DNA of 64,000 nt, from NCBI RefSeq assembly GCF_004382825.2, contig NZ_SDQO02000004.1, positions 1-64,000 on the forward strand. Reading direction: 5' to 3'. The DNA is from Corynebacterium silvaticum. Its GTDB lineage: Bacteria; Actinomycetota; Actinomycetes; Mycobacteriales; Mycobacteriaceae. Below the pieces are notes generated by a model. That model was not told the origin of the DNA and ran no database searches. It saw only the letters and a program-made list of their open reading frames with translations. This document shows positions 38,724 through 49,546 of this stretch, one piece after another; positions within the stretch are counted from its first letter, which is position 1, and every line of letters starts with the position of its first letter. A program made the position numbers and the translations under genes.

Positions 38724-39617
38724 CTAGAACAACGCGCTGGCCATCTTTCCCCGCGCTGCAATCACCCGCGCGTCTGTGGGATCAAAGAGCGCGAACAGTT
38801 CCAATAACCTAGCCCGGACTTCATCGCGTCCTTTGACCATGGAGATGAGCCGGTCGAATGCCGCCTCAGGAACGCCCGCAGCGATTTCTGCATCCGCAGC
38901 GGCAAAAGCCAAATCAACGTCGTGTGGGTCTGCGTCTGCGGCTGCAATCGGATCCACATCGCCACGAGCTGTGTTCAATCGCGCAAGCAAGCGTGCATTA
39001 TCGCGGGCCTGCAGAGCCATCTGATTTTTGGGTTCTTGAGCAAGAATCGACTCATACACAGCAATCGCGGATTCAAAGTCGCCGTTATTCAATGCGTCAG
39101 TCGCTGCATCAAACCGAGGATCGGACGCATCCTCTTCTTGGTCATGGGCTAATCCCTCTAGCTGGCCTGCTACGGCTTTGACCACAGCGTCGGTCCACTG
39201 CTTGAGAGCGTCGAGAGGCTGTCCGCCTTCAAAGTTTGCTAGCGGGCGACCGGCAGCAAGCGCGACAACCGTCGGCAAGCCTTGAATCCCAAACATCTGC
39301 GCGATGTCTGGAGTCGAGTCTGCATCTACGTAAGCAAAGATGAAGCTCTTCTGCGAGGCCTTTGCAAGCTGTGAAAAATCAGCTTTGAGTTGTTCGGATT
39401 CCGGGCTGCGCGCAGTCCCTAGGAGAACGATGACCGGTACCTGTTGAGAGCGCAGCAGCACTTCTGCCTCAACGTTGTCCCGGGTAACCACGACTACTGC
39501 CGGGATGCCGTTCGGTGATTGGGCTGCTTGTTGCCGTGCCTCCGCGCGCGACTTCACCTCACCCAAATCTATCGCGCCAGCCACAAAACGATGCGGTGTG
39601 GAGTTCGGATTAGTCAC
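38724..39617 (-). CDS. Thioredoxin-fold/TPR protein without CXXC (CnoX/YbbN-like)
   Basis: The 297-residue protein has an N-terminal thioredoxin fold ('FIFAYVDADSTPDIAQMFGIQGLPTVV') and a C-terminal region of TPR-like helices ('ALNNGDFESAIAVYESILAQEPKNQ'). Where thioredoxins have CGPC it reads 'TARSPESEQ', so it cannot do dithiol redox chemistry. This matches co-chaperone proteins of the CnoX/YbbN type. The GTG start follows a strong AGGAGG. A chaperone-like role is inferred from the family. Confidence 0.9.
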   Translation of the reverse strand: MTNPNSTPHRFVAGAIDLGEVKSRAEARQQAAQSPNGIPAVVVVTRDNVEAEVLLRSQQVPVIVLLGTARSPESEQLKADFSQLAKASQKSFIFAYVDADSTPDIAQMFGIQGLPTVVALAAGRPLANFEGGQPLDALKQWTDAVVKAVAGQLEGLAHDQEEDASDPRFDAATDALNNGDFESAIAVYESILAQEPKNQMALQARDNARLLARLNTARGDVDPIAAADADPHDVDLAFAAADAEIAAGVPEAAFDRLISMVKGRDEVRARLLELFALFDPTDARVIAARGKMASALF

Positions 39618-39733
39618 TTACGTATCCTCCTAATAGTTTCTTTCTGCAGCAGCTTTTCTAGAATGCCACGAAGCCAGATGTGGCGCATGACGGTGTTGTG
39701 TTTGTGCCCGTCCAGCGCAAATGTTGCAGCTTT

Positions 39734-40051
39734 CTAGGCCCCTTCTAGGCCTTCTGCAAGGTGATGCTCCACAGATTCCACTTTGGAACGAATCTGCCCG
39801 GTGTAGCCAGGCCTAATATCGGCTTTGATGACTAATCCAACGCGAGGCGAGACTGCCAGGACCGCGTCGGTAGCCTTTTTCACCACCTCCATAACCTCGT
39901 CCCATTCCCCCTCAATCAGAGTGAACATAGCGTTTGTTTCATTGGGCAGGCCAGAGTCTCGGACGACTTTTACGGCTCGCGAGACTGCCAGGGACATCTC
40001 AGCTTCAGAATTAGGAACTTCGGTGGGGACAACGGAAAACGCAAGAATCAT
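39734..40051 (-). CDS. Thiamine-binding / MTH1187-family protein
   Basis: The 105-residue protein, from the ATG at 40051 ('ILAFSVVPTE'), has the compact ferredoxin-like MTH1187/YkoF pattern, including 'NAMFTLIEGEWDEVMEVVKKA' and 'RVGLVIKADIRPGYTGQI'. Members of this family bind thiamine or its pyrimidine moiety in some organisms. The start at 40051 is preferred over the longer frame to 40111. No thiamine genes are adjacent, so the role is open. Confidence 0.82.
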   Translation of the reverse strand: MILAFSVVPTEVPNSEAEMSLAVSRAVKVVRDSGLPNETNAMFTLIEGEWDEVMEVVKKATDAVLAVSPRVGLVIKADIRPGYTGQIRSKVESVEHHLAEGLEGA

Positions 40052-40238
40052 GCCCCTAAGACTACTCGGATCGCTGCGCTCTGCGGTTAAGGTGGTGCAG
40101 ACGCAGGGCATTCCCTAACTTTGAGTGCTGTGAGCGGGTCTGTGGTGCTACCAGTTTCTAGGAGGTAGTTCATGGCATATGTCATAGCGCATGGAGGACG
40201 TCACATTTTAAACCTAAACATGGCATCTCCCACGTCAC

Positions 40239-40244
40239 TATGAT
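40239..40244 (+). promoter_or_regulatory. -10 element upstream of the epimerase gene
   Basis: TATGAT lies 8 bases before the ATG at 40253. A GAGGAAG motif overlaps the interval, so the transcript may be leaderless or have a very short leader. Confidence 0.35.
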
Positions 40245-40252
40245 GAGGAAGT

Positions 40253-40711
40253 ATGAGTACTGATATCAACTCCATCGACATTCCTCATGAGCTCGTCACG
40301 TGCCTCGACCACGTCGGAATCGCGGTCCCGGATCTGGATGTCGCAGTCGAGTTCTACCGCTCTGCATTTGGTTGGGTCAATCATCACCAGGAGACCAATG
40401 AAGAGCAAGGCGTTATTGAAGCTATGGTGGGTCCCAAGAACCCCAAAGAAACTGATGGCATGATTCAGCTGTTGGCTCCGTTGAATGAAGAATCCACTAT
40501 TGCTAAATTCATCGACAAAAAGGGCCCTGGTCTCCAGCAAATGTGTCTGCGCACCAGTGACATCGACGCACTATGCTCGTACCTCCGCGAGCAAGGTGTG
40601 CGGCTACTCTACCCCGAGCCAAAGACCGGTACCGCCGGCGCTCGCATCAACTTTGTTCACCCCAAGGATGCAGGCGGAGTCCTCCTTGAGCTGACCCAGC
40701 CTCAGAAGTAA
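40253..40711 (+). CDS. mce: Methylmalonyl-CoA epimerase
   Basis: Mce interconverts the (R) and (S) epimers of methylmalonyl-CoA, between propionyl-CoA carboxylase and the B12-dependent mutase. The 152-residue vicinal-oxygen-chelate protein has 'CLDHVGIAVPDLDVAVEFYR', 'LQQMCLRTSDIDALCSYLRE' and 'FVHPKDAGGVLLELTQP', with the metal-binding His, Gln/His and Glu positions. It is monocistronic with a clear terminator. Its pathway depends on cobalamin, which links it to the riboswitch-controlled transporter at about 13.4-16.6 kb. Confidence 0.93.
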   Translation: MSTDINSIDIPHELVTCLDHVGIAVPDLDVAVEFYRSAFGWVNHHQETNEEQGVIEAMVGPKNPKETDGMIQLLAPLNEESTIAKFIDKKGPGLQQMCLRTSDIDALCSYLREQGVRLLYPEPKTGTAGARINFVHPKDAGGVLLELTQPQK

Positions 40712-40733
40712 ATACATCCGCTTCCATACGTTG

Positions 40734-40759
40734 AAGAGCTAGGTTAACGCCTAGCTCTT
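40734..40759 (+). terminator. Intrinsic terminator of the epimerase gene
   Basis: The perfect 10-bp arms aagagctagg and cctagctctt pair across a 6-base loop and are followed by a T run. Confidence 0.92.
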
Positions 40760-40764
40760 TTTGC

Positions 40765-41049
40765 TTATCGACGTTCCCAGCACGCCCTGTGCCAATGGCG
40801 CCGATCCTCGGCCCCGCGCCCGGAATCTTTAGGCCACGCAACAATGTGGGCTATTCCTGGCGGGATATTCTGGTTACATCCCGGGCAAACATAAAATTTC
40901 GTGGCCGCGTGCGAACCCATATGGCGCATCATGTACATCTCACCATGTGTCCATGATGGCCCCTCAACAGCCTGGGTTCCATAGAAGCTAGCGCCGTCCC
41001 TGGGTAACGCACGGACCTCGGAGACAACGCGTCGATTCCGTCGGCCCAT
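40765..41049 (-). CDS. Small Cys/His-rich protein co-transcribed with nucS
   Basis: The 94-residue protein has the motif C-x2-C ('YVCPGCNQNI') followed by 'GIAHIVAW' and 'RRHWHRACWERR', giving a probable Cys2-His/Cys metal site. The overall layout recalls a small HNH or zinc-ribbon protein but lacks an Asn-containing core. Its ATG overlaps the nucS stop (TGATG), so translation is coupled. Similar proteins are annotated vaguely as ATP/GTP-binding in actinobacteria; I see no P-loop. Function unknown. Confidence 0.78.
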   Translation of the reverse strand: MGRRNRRVVSEVRALPRDGASFYGTQAVEGPSWTHGEMYMMRHMGSHAATKFYVCPGCNQNIPPGIAHIVAWPKDSGRGAEDRRHWHRACWERR

Positions 41050-41732
41050 CAGAACAACCTGAGCTCGGGGGATTCAATACCGCGCAAGTTGTCATAGTCT
41101 AGGACAACGCATCGGATTCCACGATCTTCAGCCAAAGTCCGTGCCTGTGGCTTGATTTGCTGTGCGGCAAAGACTCCGGTGACTGGAGCGAGCAGTTCAT
41201 CGCGATTGAGCAACTCCAAATAGCGCGTAAGTTGCTCCACACCGTCGATTCCCCCACGACGTTTAATCTCTACGGCAACGTTCAGCCCATCAGAGTCCCG
41301 GCACAAAATATCCACCGGTCCGATCGAGGTAGGATACTCCCGACGCACAAGAGAATAGCCTTCCCCTAGGGTCTCAATGTGCTCAGCTAAAAGTTCCTGC
41401 AAATGAGCCTCTACGCCGTCTTTTTGCAAGCCGGGGTCCTCACCCAGCTCATAGTACAAATCTGAGTGAACAGCCTCGACGGTAATGCGAAGCTGCTCCC
41501 CTTTCTTGTTTTCTACGATCCACAGCGCAACATTCGCACCGTCCTCTTCGACAGTGGTTTCCGTCAAAGTACACGGGGGCGTCATCCAGTTGAGCGGTTT
41601 ATACGCCCTATCATCCGCGTGAATAGACACAGACCCATCGGCCTTTACCATTAAAAGACGGTCGGCTAGAGGCAAATGTGCTTCTAATCGACCAATATAA
41701 TCAACCGAACAACGGGCTATGACTAAACGCAT
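41049..41732 (-). CDS. nucS: Mismatch-specific endonuclease NucS (EndoMS)
   Basis: NucS cuts both strands at mismatches and replaces MutS/MutL in actinobacteria. The 227-residue protein has an N-terminal beta-rich DNA-binding domain and a RecB-like nuclease domain with '[23 protein letters not shown]' (Asp, Glu-x-Lys) and '[10 protein letters not shown]'. It ends 'SPELRLF', consistent with the beta-clamp binding tail of the family. It is followed by the Cys/His protein with a one-base overlap and preceded by the DUF2550 gene. Confidence 0.95.
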   Translation of the reverse strand: MRLVIARCSVDYIGRLEAHLPLADRLLMVKADGSVSIHADDRAYKPLNWMTPPCTLTETTVEEDGANVALWIVENKKGEQLRITVEAVHSDLYYELGEDPGLQKDGVEAHLQELLAEHIETLGEGYSLVRREYPTSIGPVDILCRDSDGLNVAVEIKRRGGIDGVEQLTRYLELLNRDELLAPVTGVFAAQQIKPQARTLAEDRGIRCVVLDYDNLRGIESPELRLF

Positions 41733-41750
41733 GTTCCATAGACTAGCGTG

Positions 41751-42218
41751 TCACCGATCGCGACGCTTACTCCGGTCAATCTTATTCTGGAGAATCGTAT
41801 GATCCATGCGCTCTAACCTGCGACTAGGGGCAGATTCCAACCACGAGACAAGTCCCATAGAGTACGCATTATCCAGTGCGATCTCATAGCGAACCCCTCG
41901 GACCTTCAAAGAGTGAACAGTCGCACCATCGGCCAATAGCCGGATCTCACTGGGGTCCAGCTCCCGCGACCCCATGTAATCCACATCCTGACGATTAATA
42001 ATCAGATCTGCCTTGGGAACCAGGGAACGCAGTTTAAAGTACTCAAGGGTCTCGCCCCTGTAGCGCATTGAACCGTGCCGCCAACGGCGCCCGGTGTCGG
42101 CTGGAAGCCTTCTAATCACAACCGCCGAGCCTTCACTCCGGACAACCAAAAAACGCCATGCGGCGAGCAGCATGACGAGAACGATGACCACCAAGATAAT
42201 CCACAGGACGACCGACAT
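41751..42218 (-). CDS. DUF2550 membrane-anchored protein
   Basis: The 155-residue protein has one N-terminal helix ('VVLWIILVVIVLVMLLAAWRFLVV') and a soluble DUF2550 domain with 'RRWRHGSMRYRGETLEYFKLRSL' and 'IRLLADGATVHSLKVRG'. This family lies directly after the ATP synthase genes in mycobacteria and corynebacteria. No function is established. The ATG at 42218 lies 6 bases after GGAG; another ATG is directly before it. Confidence 0.85.
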   Translation of the reverse strand: MSVVLWIILVVIVLVMLLAAWRFLVVRSEGSAVVIRRLPADTGRRWRHGSMRYRGETLEYFKLRSLVPKADLIINRQDVDYMGSRELDPSEIRLLADGATVHSLKVRGVRYEIALDNAYSMGLVSWLESAPSRRLERMDHTILQNKIDRSKRRDR

Positions 42219-42382
42219 CATACGCTCCACATCTGTCACTACCACACAGCGCTACGCCTGAGTTTTGTTTAATATCCTACAACGGTTCAAATCCTGTACA
42301 AACTGAGTATCTTGTTAAACCAAAAACTTTAAGCTATTACCAGCTCAAGAGACTTATAAGAAAGTTACTATACAAAGCATTA

Positions 42383-42410
42383 TGGCCTCTCCGATCAATC
42401 GGAGAGGCCA
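42383..42410 (-). terminator. Terminator of the ATP synthase operon
   Basis: The 13-bp perfect arms tggcctctccgat and atcggagaggcca lie 35 bases after the atpC stop and are bordered by A/T-rich DNA. Confidence 0.9.
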
Positions 42411-42444
42411 TAAAACTTAAGTGAGGAGGGCTACTGCCCTAATC

Positions 42445-42816
42445 CTAGGACTGCTTCATGCGACGAAGTGCCTTGAGCTCGGCCTGAGCGCGAGCCTTCT
42501 CGATGGCATCGTCGTCCTGCAGGTGGGACTCAGACTCTGAGGCGTTAACCTCGTCAGCCCATACTGCATACTCCGCGAGGATGGTGACCTTTTCCTTGGA
42601 GATGGAGAGGAAACCACCCTGCACGGCGGCAATGAGCTTGTCGCCGTTTACAGGACGGATGGTCACAACACCATTGTCGACCAACTGGCCGAGCATGGGC
42701 TCATGACCTGGCAGCACGCCGATCTCACCCTCGATGGTCTGCGCGGTGACGATGCTGGCCTGACCAGACCACAACATGCGCTCCACGGAAACCAATTCCA
42801 CGGTGATGTCAGCCAT
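42445..42816 (-). CDS. atpC: F1Fo ATP synthase subunit epsilon
   Basis: The 123-residue rotor-stalk subunit has the beta-sandwich start '[18 protein letters not shown]' and '[20 protein letters not shown]'. The helical C-terminus is short, as in mycobacterial-type epsilon subunits. It lies 13 bases after atpD and ends the operon. Confidence 0.96.
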   Translation of the reverse strand: MADITVELVSVERMLWSGQASIVTAQTIEGEIGVLPGHEPMLGQLVDNGVVTIRPVNGDKLIAAVQGGFLSISKEKVTILAEYAVWADEVNASESESHLQDDDAIEKARAQAELKALRRMKQS

Positions 42817-42829
42817 GTGCTTGCCTCCC

Positions 42830-44278
<1,449 letters not shown>

Positions 44279-45259
44279 CTAGTCACTTTCTCCGCTATCG
44301 CCGAGCGCGCTAGCGCCGCCGACGATCTCTGTGATTTCCTGGGTGATTTGTGCCTGACGCGCCTGGTTAGCAACACGCGATAGGTCCTTAACAAGGGCCG
44401 TTGCGTTGTCAGTTGCAGACTTCATTGCGTTTCGACGGGACGCCGACTCAGCAGCTGCTGCTTCGAGGAACATAGCAAACAGGCTACGAGAAACGTACTG
44501 CGGAAGCATCGCCTCAAACAGCGTGTCTGCGTCTGGCTCAAATTCAACGTCTGGAGTAGGTTCTCCTGCATTCTGCAAGATGCCCTCATCGCTGATCTGA
44601 ATTTCTTCGGTCTCAATGGCCGGTTCGATCGGGAGCAGCTGATGAGCACGAGCGGTCTGAACCAGCATGGATTCAAACTCGGTGTACACCACGTGAACTT
44701 GGTCGAAACCTTGAATAGGATCGCCCTCGCCTGTGTTCAAGCCCTCGCGGTACTTTGCAGTACCCTTCGATCCGGCAATAAAGCCATCGATGAGGTGACG
44801 ACGCACGCTGTGGGTTTCTTCCCAGGACGGATCCTGAGAGAAACCGGTCCATGCGCCTGCGACGTCCTCGCCACGGAACTTGTAGTAACCGACAGCTTTG
44901 TTACCAGTAACGTAGCGAACTACTTCGTAGCCGTTGTCTTCAAGCAGCTTGATAAGCTCGGCTGCCTTCTTGAACACGTTGTAGTTATAGCCACCAGCCA
45001 TGCCGCGGTCACTCGAAATCACGAGCACAGCGGCGCGCTTGCCGTCTTCATGCTCGTGCAGCATCGGGTGATCCAAAGAGCTAGCTGCGGCCAGACGTTC
45101 CATCACCTTGTGGATCTCGGTGGCGTAAGGCTGCGAAGCCTCGACCCGTGCTTGGGCTTTGGTGATGCGCGAAGTTGCGATCAGCTCCTGGGCCTTGGTG
45201 ATCTTCTTAGTAGAGTTGACGGACCGAATTCGGTCGCGTAGCTCACGAAGATTAGCCAT
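44279..45259 (-). CDS. atpG: F1Fo ATP synthase subunit gamma
   Basis: The 326-residue central-shaft subunit begins 'ANLRELRDRIRSVNSTKKITKA' and ends with the conserved helix 'SDNATALVKDLSRVANQARQAQITQEI' region. An acidic insertion ('EEIQISDEGILQ...DVEFEPDAD', about residues 213-245) makes it longer than the typical subunit, as in other corynebacteria. Confidence 0.97.
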   Translation of the reverse strand: MANLRELRDRIRSVNSTKKITKAQELIATSRITKAQARVEASQPYATEIHKVMERLAAASSLDHPMLHEHEDGKRAAVLVISSDRGMAGGYNYNVFKKAAELIKLLEDNGYEVVRYVTGNKAVGYYKFRGEDVAGAWTGFSQDPSWEETHSVRRHLIDGFIAGSKGTAKYREGLNTGEGDPIQGFDQVHVVYTEFESMLVQTARAHQLLPIEPAIETEEIQISDEGILQNAGEPTPDVEFEPDADTLFEAMLPQYVSRSLFAMFLEAAAAESASRRNAMKSATDNATALVKDLSRVANQARQAQITQEITEIVGGASALGDSGESD

Positions 45260-45314
45260 GGGTCTTTCGCCTCCCTTCTTTTCCTTGTGTGGTCATGGTT
45301 CAGGCCTTTACGCC

Positions 45315-46943
45315 TTACTTCTTGACCGACAGCGTGTTCTTCTTAACCTGGTCTGCAGGCAGAGCCTCAACCTCAGGTTCGTTGATCACGACCGTGCCGG
45401 CGGTGGTCTGGAACGTACGCTTGAACGTCTCTGTTGCGGAAACCAAGGTTGCCTGAGATTCCTCTGACAGCTGAGTACCGCCCGCAATCTGCTCAAAGAC
45501 CTGCGGAGTGGTGCTGTGGAAGTACTCAATCAACTCGGACTCGAAGCGACGGACATCCTCGACGGGAACGTTATCGAAGTGGCCATTGCCTGCAAGCCAG
45601 ATGGAGACGATCTGGTGTTCAACCGGCTGCGGAGCATTTTCAGCCTGCTTGAGCAGCTCAACAAGGCGGGCACCGCGATCCAGCTGTGCCTTGGAGGCAG
45701 CATCAAGATCAGATGCGAAGGTAGCGAATGCCTCGAGGTCGCGGTATGCGGCGAGATCAAGACGAAGAGAGCCAGAAACCTTCTTCATACCCTTGGTCTG
45801 CGCTGCGCCACCAACACGAGAAACGGACACACCGACGTTAATAGCGGGGCGAACACCCTGGTTGAACAGGTCGGACTCAAGGAATACCTGACCATCGGTA
45901 ATCGAAATCACGTTGGTAGGAATGAAGGCGGAGACGTCGTTAGCCTTGGTCTCGATGATCGGAAGTGCGGTCATCGAACCTGCGCCCATTTCGTCGGAAA
46001 GCTTTGCAGCACGCTCCAAGAGACGGGAGTGGAGGTAGAAGACGTCGCCTGGGTAAGCTTCACGTCCCGGAGGGCGGCGAAGCAGCAACGAAATTGCGCG
46101 GTATGCCTCAGCCTGCTTGGTCAGATCATCATAGATCACCAAGACGTGGTTGCCCTGGTACATCCAGTGCTGGCCTAGAGCGGCACCTGCGAATGGAGCG
46201 AGCCATTTGAAGCCCGCAGAATCAGAAGCCGGAGCAGCCACGATAGTGGTGTACTCCAAAGCGCTCTGCTCTTCAAGAGTCTTACGGACGGCTGCAATGG
46301 TGGAGCCCTTCTGACCAATAGCGACGTAAATACAACGGACCTGCTTGGTCTTGTCGCCGGACTCCCAGTTTGCCTTCTGGTTCAGGATTGTGTCGATGCA
46401 CACGGCAGTCTTGCCGGTTTTGCGGTCGCCAATGACGAGCTGACGCTGGCCACGGCCGATCGGGGTCATCGCATCGATAGCCTTGATGCCAGTCTGCATC
46501 GGCTCCTCAACTGGCTGACGCTGCAGCACAGAAGGTGCCTGAAGCTCAAGAACGCGCTGCTCTTCTGCTTCAATGGCGCCGAGTCCATCAATTGGCTGGC
46601 CAAGGGGGTTGATAACGCGACCAAGGAAGTTGTCGCCGACAGGGATCGAGAGAACCTCGCCCGTCCGCTTTACTTCGTCGCCTTCTTTAAGGGATTCATA
46701 GTTACCCAAAACCACAACACCGATGTGATCAGTATCAAGGTTCTGCGCGACGCCAATGACGCCGCCGGGGAACTCAAGGAGCTCATTTGCCATGACTGAA
46801 GGCAGACCAGATACCTGGGCAATACCATCAGCTGCGGAAATGACCACGCCGACCTCCTCACGGGAGGCCTCCGCGGAGTAGCTCGAGGTGTAGTTCGCAA
46901 TCGCGCTACGGATCTCATCGGAGGAGATCGTAAGCTCCGCCAT
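45315..46943 (-). CDS. atpA: F1Fo ATP synthase subunit alpha
   Basis: The 542-residue subunit begins '[17 protein letters not shown]', almost identical to the C. glutamicum start. It has the P-loop '[15 protein letters not shown]' and '[17 protein letters not shown]'. The ATG at 46943 follows GCAGGAAG; the frame open to 46976 is not used. Confidence 0.98.
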   Translation of the reverse strand: MAELTISSDEIRSAIANYTSSYSAEASREEVGVVISAADGIAQVSGLPSVMANELLEFPGGVIGVAQNLDTDHIGVVVLGNYESLKEGDEVKRTGEVLSIPVGDNFLGRVINPLGQPIDGLGAIEAEEQRVLELQAPSVLQRQPVEEPMQTGIKAIDAMTPIGRGQRQLVIGDRKTGKTAVCIDTILNQKANWESGDKTKQVRCIYVAIGQKGSTIAAVRKTLEEQSALEYTTIVAAPASDSAGFKWLAPFAGAALGQHWMYQGNHVLVIYDDLTKQAEAYRAISLLLRRPPGREAYPGDVFYLHSRLLERAAKLSDEMGAGSMTALPIIETKANDVSAFIPTNVISITDGQVFLESDLFNQGVRPAINVGVSVSRVGGAAQTKGMKKVSGSLRLDLAAYRDLEAFATFASDLDAASKAQLDRGARLVELLKQAENAPQPVEHQIVSIWLAGNGHFDNVPVEDVRRFESELIEYFHSTTPQVFEQIAGGTQLSEESQATLVSATETFKRTFQTTAGTVVINEPEVEALPADQVKKNTLSVKK

Positions 46944-47004
46944 GTTCTTCCTGCTCTCGGTTGTTTCTTCCAGCATTATTAATTAATTGTTTCGTCGTGT
47001 CTGG

Positions 47005-47826
47005 CTATACGAGGCTCGCACGGAGACGCTCGAGCTTGCCCGAGGTAGATCCATCGATGACTTCGTTGCCGACTCGGATGACCAGTCCACCGAGGAGGCT
47101 GGGATCAACCTCAGAGTGGATGCTCATCGCACGACCATAAATGCGCTCTAGCTTCTGTACCAGTGCCTGGTTTTGCTCGTCGCTCAACGGGCCAGCAGAG
47201 ACAACATGTGCAACGGAACGGCCTTGCAATGCAGCCGCTTCCTTGGACAATGCATTGATGTCATCGATGGCGTTGGACTCACGGCGACCAATAACCTGAA
47301 GTGCAAGGGCCTCAGTCACAGCGGTGACCTTGCCATACAGCACCTTCGCCAGCAGTTCGCGCTTCCTCGTGCGGTCGATGCTGCGGTCATCAAGAAGCAG
47401 CGTCAACTCGGATTCCTTTTCCAGGATCCGAGACAGGCGGAAGAGCTCGTCTTCGACCTGTGCTATCTGTCCTTGTCCCTCAGCGGACCTCAGGAGTGCC
47501 CGGCGACCCAAGGTAATCAAGCCTGCGCGGAATTCGCGGGAGTTAGACCACGACTCGCGTGCTGCAGAAATCAGCACTTCGAGGGTGGCAGGCGAAACCT
47601 TTCCGGCGAACACAGCAGAAACCAAACCGGTACGCTGGTCGGCAGTCGTGGATGCATCTGCGACAGCGATGCGCAATCCGCGCTCGTTGTCCAAGGCATC
47701 TACGACGTCGAAAAGCTCAGCGCCAGTCTGCGCTGCAGTAGCGATTGCGTTTTCTTTGGCCTCCCACAGAGCTACGTCTAGGTGAGAGATCACGCGTGCT
47801 AGTGCGTCGCGGCTCGCTGCGTGCAT
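47005..47826 (-). CDS. atpH: F1Fo ATP synthase subunit delta
   Basis: The 273-residue peripheral-stalk subunit begins 'HAASRDALARVISHLDVAL' and has the C-terminal family motif 'LGGLVIRVGNEVIDGSTSGKL'. It is larger than the approximately 180-residue bacterial average, as in corynebacteria. The ATG at 47826 follows GGGAAG. A GTG at 47835 overlapping the atpF stop is the alternative. Confidence 0.96.
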   Translation of the reverse strand: MHAASRDALARVISHLDVALWEAKENAIATAAQTGAELFDVVDALDNERGLRIAVADASTTADQRTGLVSAVFAGKVSPATLEVLISAARESWSNSREFRAGLITLGRRALLRSAEGQGQIAQVEDELFRLSRILEKESELTLLLDDRSIDRTRKRELLAKVLYGKVTAVTEALALQVIGRRESNAIDDINALSKEAAALQGRSVAHVVSAGPLSDEQNQALVQKLERIYGRAMSIHSEVDPSLLGGLVIRVGNEVIDGSTSGKLERLRASLV

Positions 47827-47831
47827 GGTGC

Positions 47832-48398
47832 TCACTTCCCTGCCGGAGACACGGTGTCGAGTTCAGCCAGGAACTTGTCGATCGTGCCAGAACGCTTCAC
47901 ATCGTCGGAGAGTTGGTCTCCGAGAAGGCGCTCTGCAAGGCTGATCGAGTTCTGGCCCATCTCGCGGCGAAGCTCTTCGACGACCTGCTCACGCTGAGCG
48001 GCCAGCTGCTTCTCACCGGACTCGATGATGCGGTTGCTCTCCTCGGTGGCCTTTGCCTTCATGTCAGCTTCGATCTGCTTACCCTTTGCGCGGGCATCTT
48101 CGCGGATTTCTGCTGCTTCGGCGCGTGCCTCTGCGAGTTGAGCATTGTACTTCTCAAGAGCTGCCTTAGCTTCAGCCTGTGCAGCCTCTGCACGCTGAAT
48201 GCCACCCTTAATCCGGTCCTCACGCTCGGTCAGGACTTCTCGATACTTAGGAAGCACAAGCTTCTTAAATAGGATCGAGACAATTACGAGCACGACGAGC
48301 GACCAGACGATGTCGTAGCTGGCAGGCAAAAGAACGCTGGGGGATTCCTCCAGCGGCAATCCTTGCGCCTCAGCGAGGTAATTAATGACGTTCGTCAT
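47832..48398 (-). CDS. atpF: F1Fo ATP synthase subunit b
   Basis: The 188-residue subunit has one N-terminal membrane helix ('[22 protein letters not shown]') and a long charged coiled-coil stalk rich in Ala, Glu and Arg ending '[12 protein letters not shown]'. It links the Fo a/c sector to F1 through delta. The stop region overlaps or abuts atpH. Confidence 0.97.
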   Translation of the reverse strand: MTNVINYLAEAQGLPLEESPSVLLPASYDIVWSLVVLVIVSILFKKLVLPKYREVLTEREDRIKGGIQRAEAAQAEAKAALEKYNAQLAEARAEAAEIREDARAKGKQIEADMKAKATEESNRIIESGEKQLAAQREQVVEELRREMGQNSISLAERLLGDQLSDDVKRSGTIDKFLAELDTVSPAGK

Positions 48399-48431
48399 AA
48401 TCTCGGCTTTCGTGTCGGGTGGTTGGAGGAA

Positions 48432-48689
<258 letters not shown>

Positions 48690-48760
48690 CTAAGTGCCCC
48701 ATGGAAATCACGGGGCGGAGTGTCAATATTTCGAGAATGATGATCCGCGGTTCTGCGGGG

Positions 48761-49546
48761 TCAGTGTTCGTCGGCGTGCAGCGACAGTTCGAGGTACACG
48801 GCGGACAACAGGGCAAAGATGTAAGCCTGAAGGAAAATCACCAAAAGCTCGAACAGCGTGAACGCAATCCCCGCGACGAGTGTCACGGCGGACAGCGCGG
48901 TCCAGCCATTCAACTGCCAGAAGAAGAAGTTCGTAGCAGAGAACAACAGAACCAAAATGATGTGTCCTGCGAGCATGTTGGCCATAAGACGCAGGGTCAG
49001 CGTGGCCGGGCGCAGAACGAAGGTCGAGAAAAACTCGAGAGGCACGACAAGTAGGTGCAAGACCGGAGGAAGGTTAGGAATAACCACCGATGACTTGATG
49101 TACTTGAAGAAGCCATAGCGCTTCGCACCTGCATAAATAAACGCAACGTAGCCAAACAGTCCCAAGACAAGCGGCATACCAATGCGCGCGTTTGGCGAAA
49201 TGTTTAGGAACGGGATGACCGAAGGAAGGTTGCAGAACAAGACGATGAAGAAGATGGTGGCAATAACCGGCAGGAACCGGTTGCCTTCCTTCTTGCCCAA
49301 AATGTCTTCTGCAATATGGATTCGGACAAAGTCCAAAAGATATTCAGCGCAGTTCTGGAGACCAGAAGGAACCAGCTTCGGGTTACGCATAGCGACTGCA
49401 AAGAATAGTACGAGGACAAGCGCCATAAGCAGGCGGACGAACATCAGACGGTCGATTGTGAACCAGCCGTTCGCCACGTCGGCGAACCAGATGGGATCCG
49501 GGAAAAATTCGTGATCCAAGGAGGGTGCATGGAATTCACCCTTCAT
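48761..49546 (-). CDS. atpB: F1Fo ATP synthase subunit a
   Basis: The 261-residue proton-channel subunit has several membrane helices with the essential Arg in 'LTLRLMANMLAGHIILVLL' and the C-terminal 'VIFLQAYIFALLSAVYLELS'. The ATG at 49546 (KGEFHAPSLDHEFF) matches corynebacterial AtpB. The longer open frame to 49678 crosses a palindrome and a likely promoter and is rejected. Confidence 0.97.
   Translation of the reverse strand: MKGEFHAPSLDHEFFPDPIWFADVANGWFTIDRLMFVRLLMALVLVLFFAVAMRNPKLVPSGLQNCAEYLLDFVRIHIAEDILGKKEGNRFLPVIATIFFIVLFCNLPSVIPFLNISPNARIGMPLVLGLFGYVAFIYAGAKRYGFFKYIKSSVVIPNLPPVLHLLVVPLEFFSTFVLRPATLTLRLMANMLAGHIILVLLFSATNFFFWQLNGWTALSAVTLVAGIAFTLFELLVIFLQAYIFALLSAVYLELSLHADEH

Noticed and set aside
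42283-42310. GGTTCAAATCC resembling the T-arm of a tRNA, downstream of the ATP synthase operon
   Set aside because: The flanking bases do not form the T stem, and no D-arm, anticodon arm or acceptor stem can be built around it.
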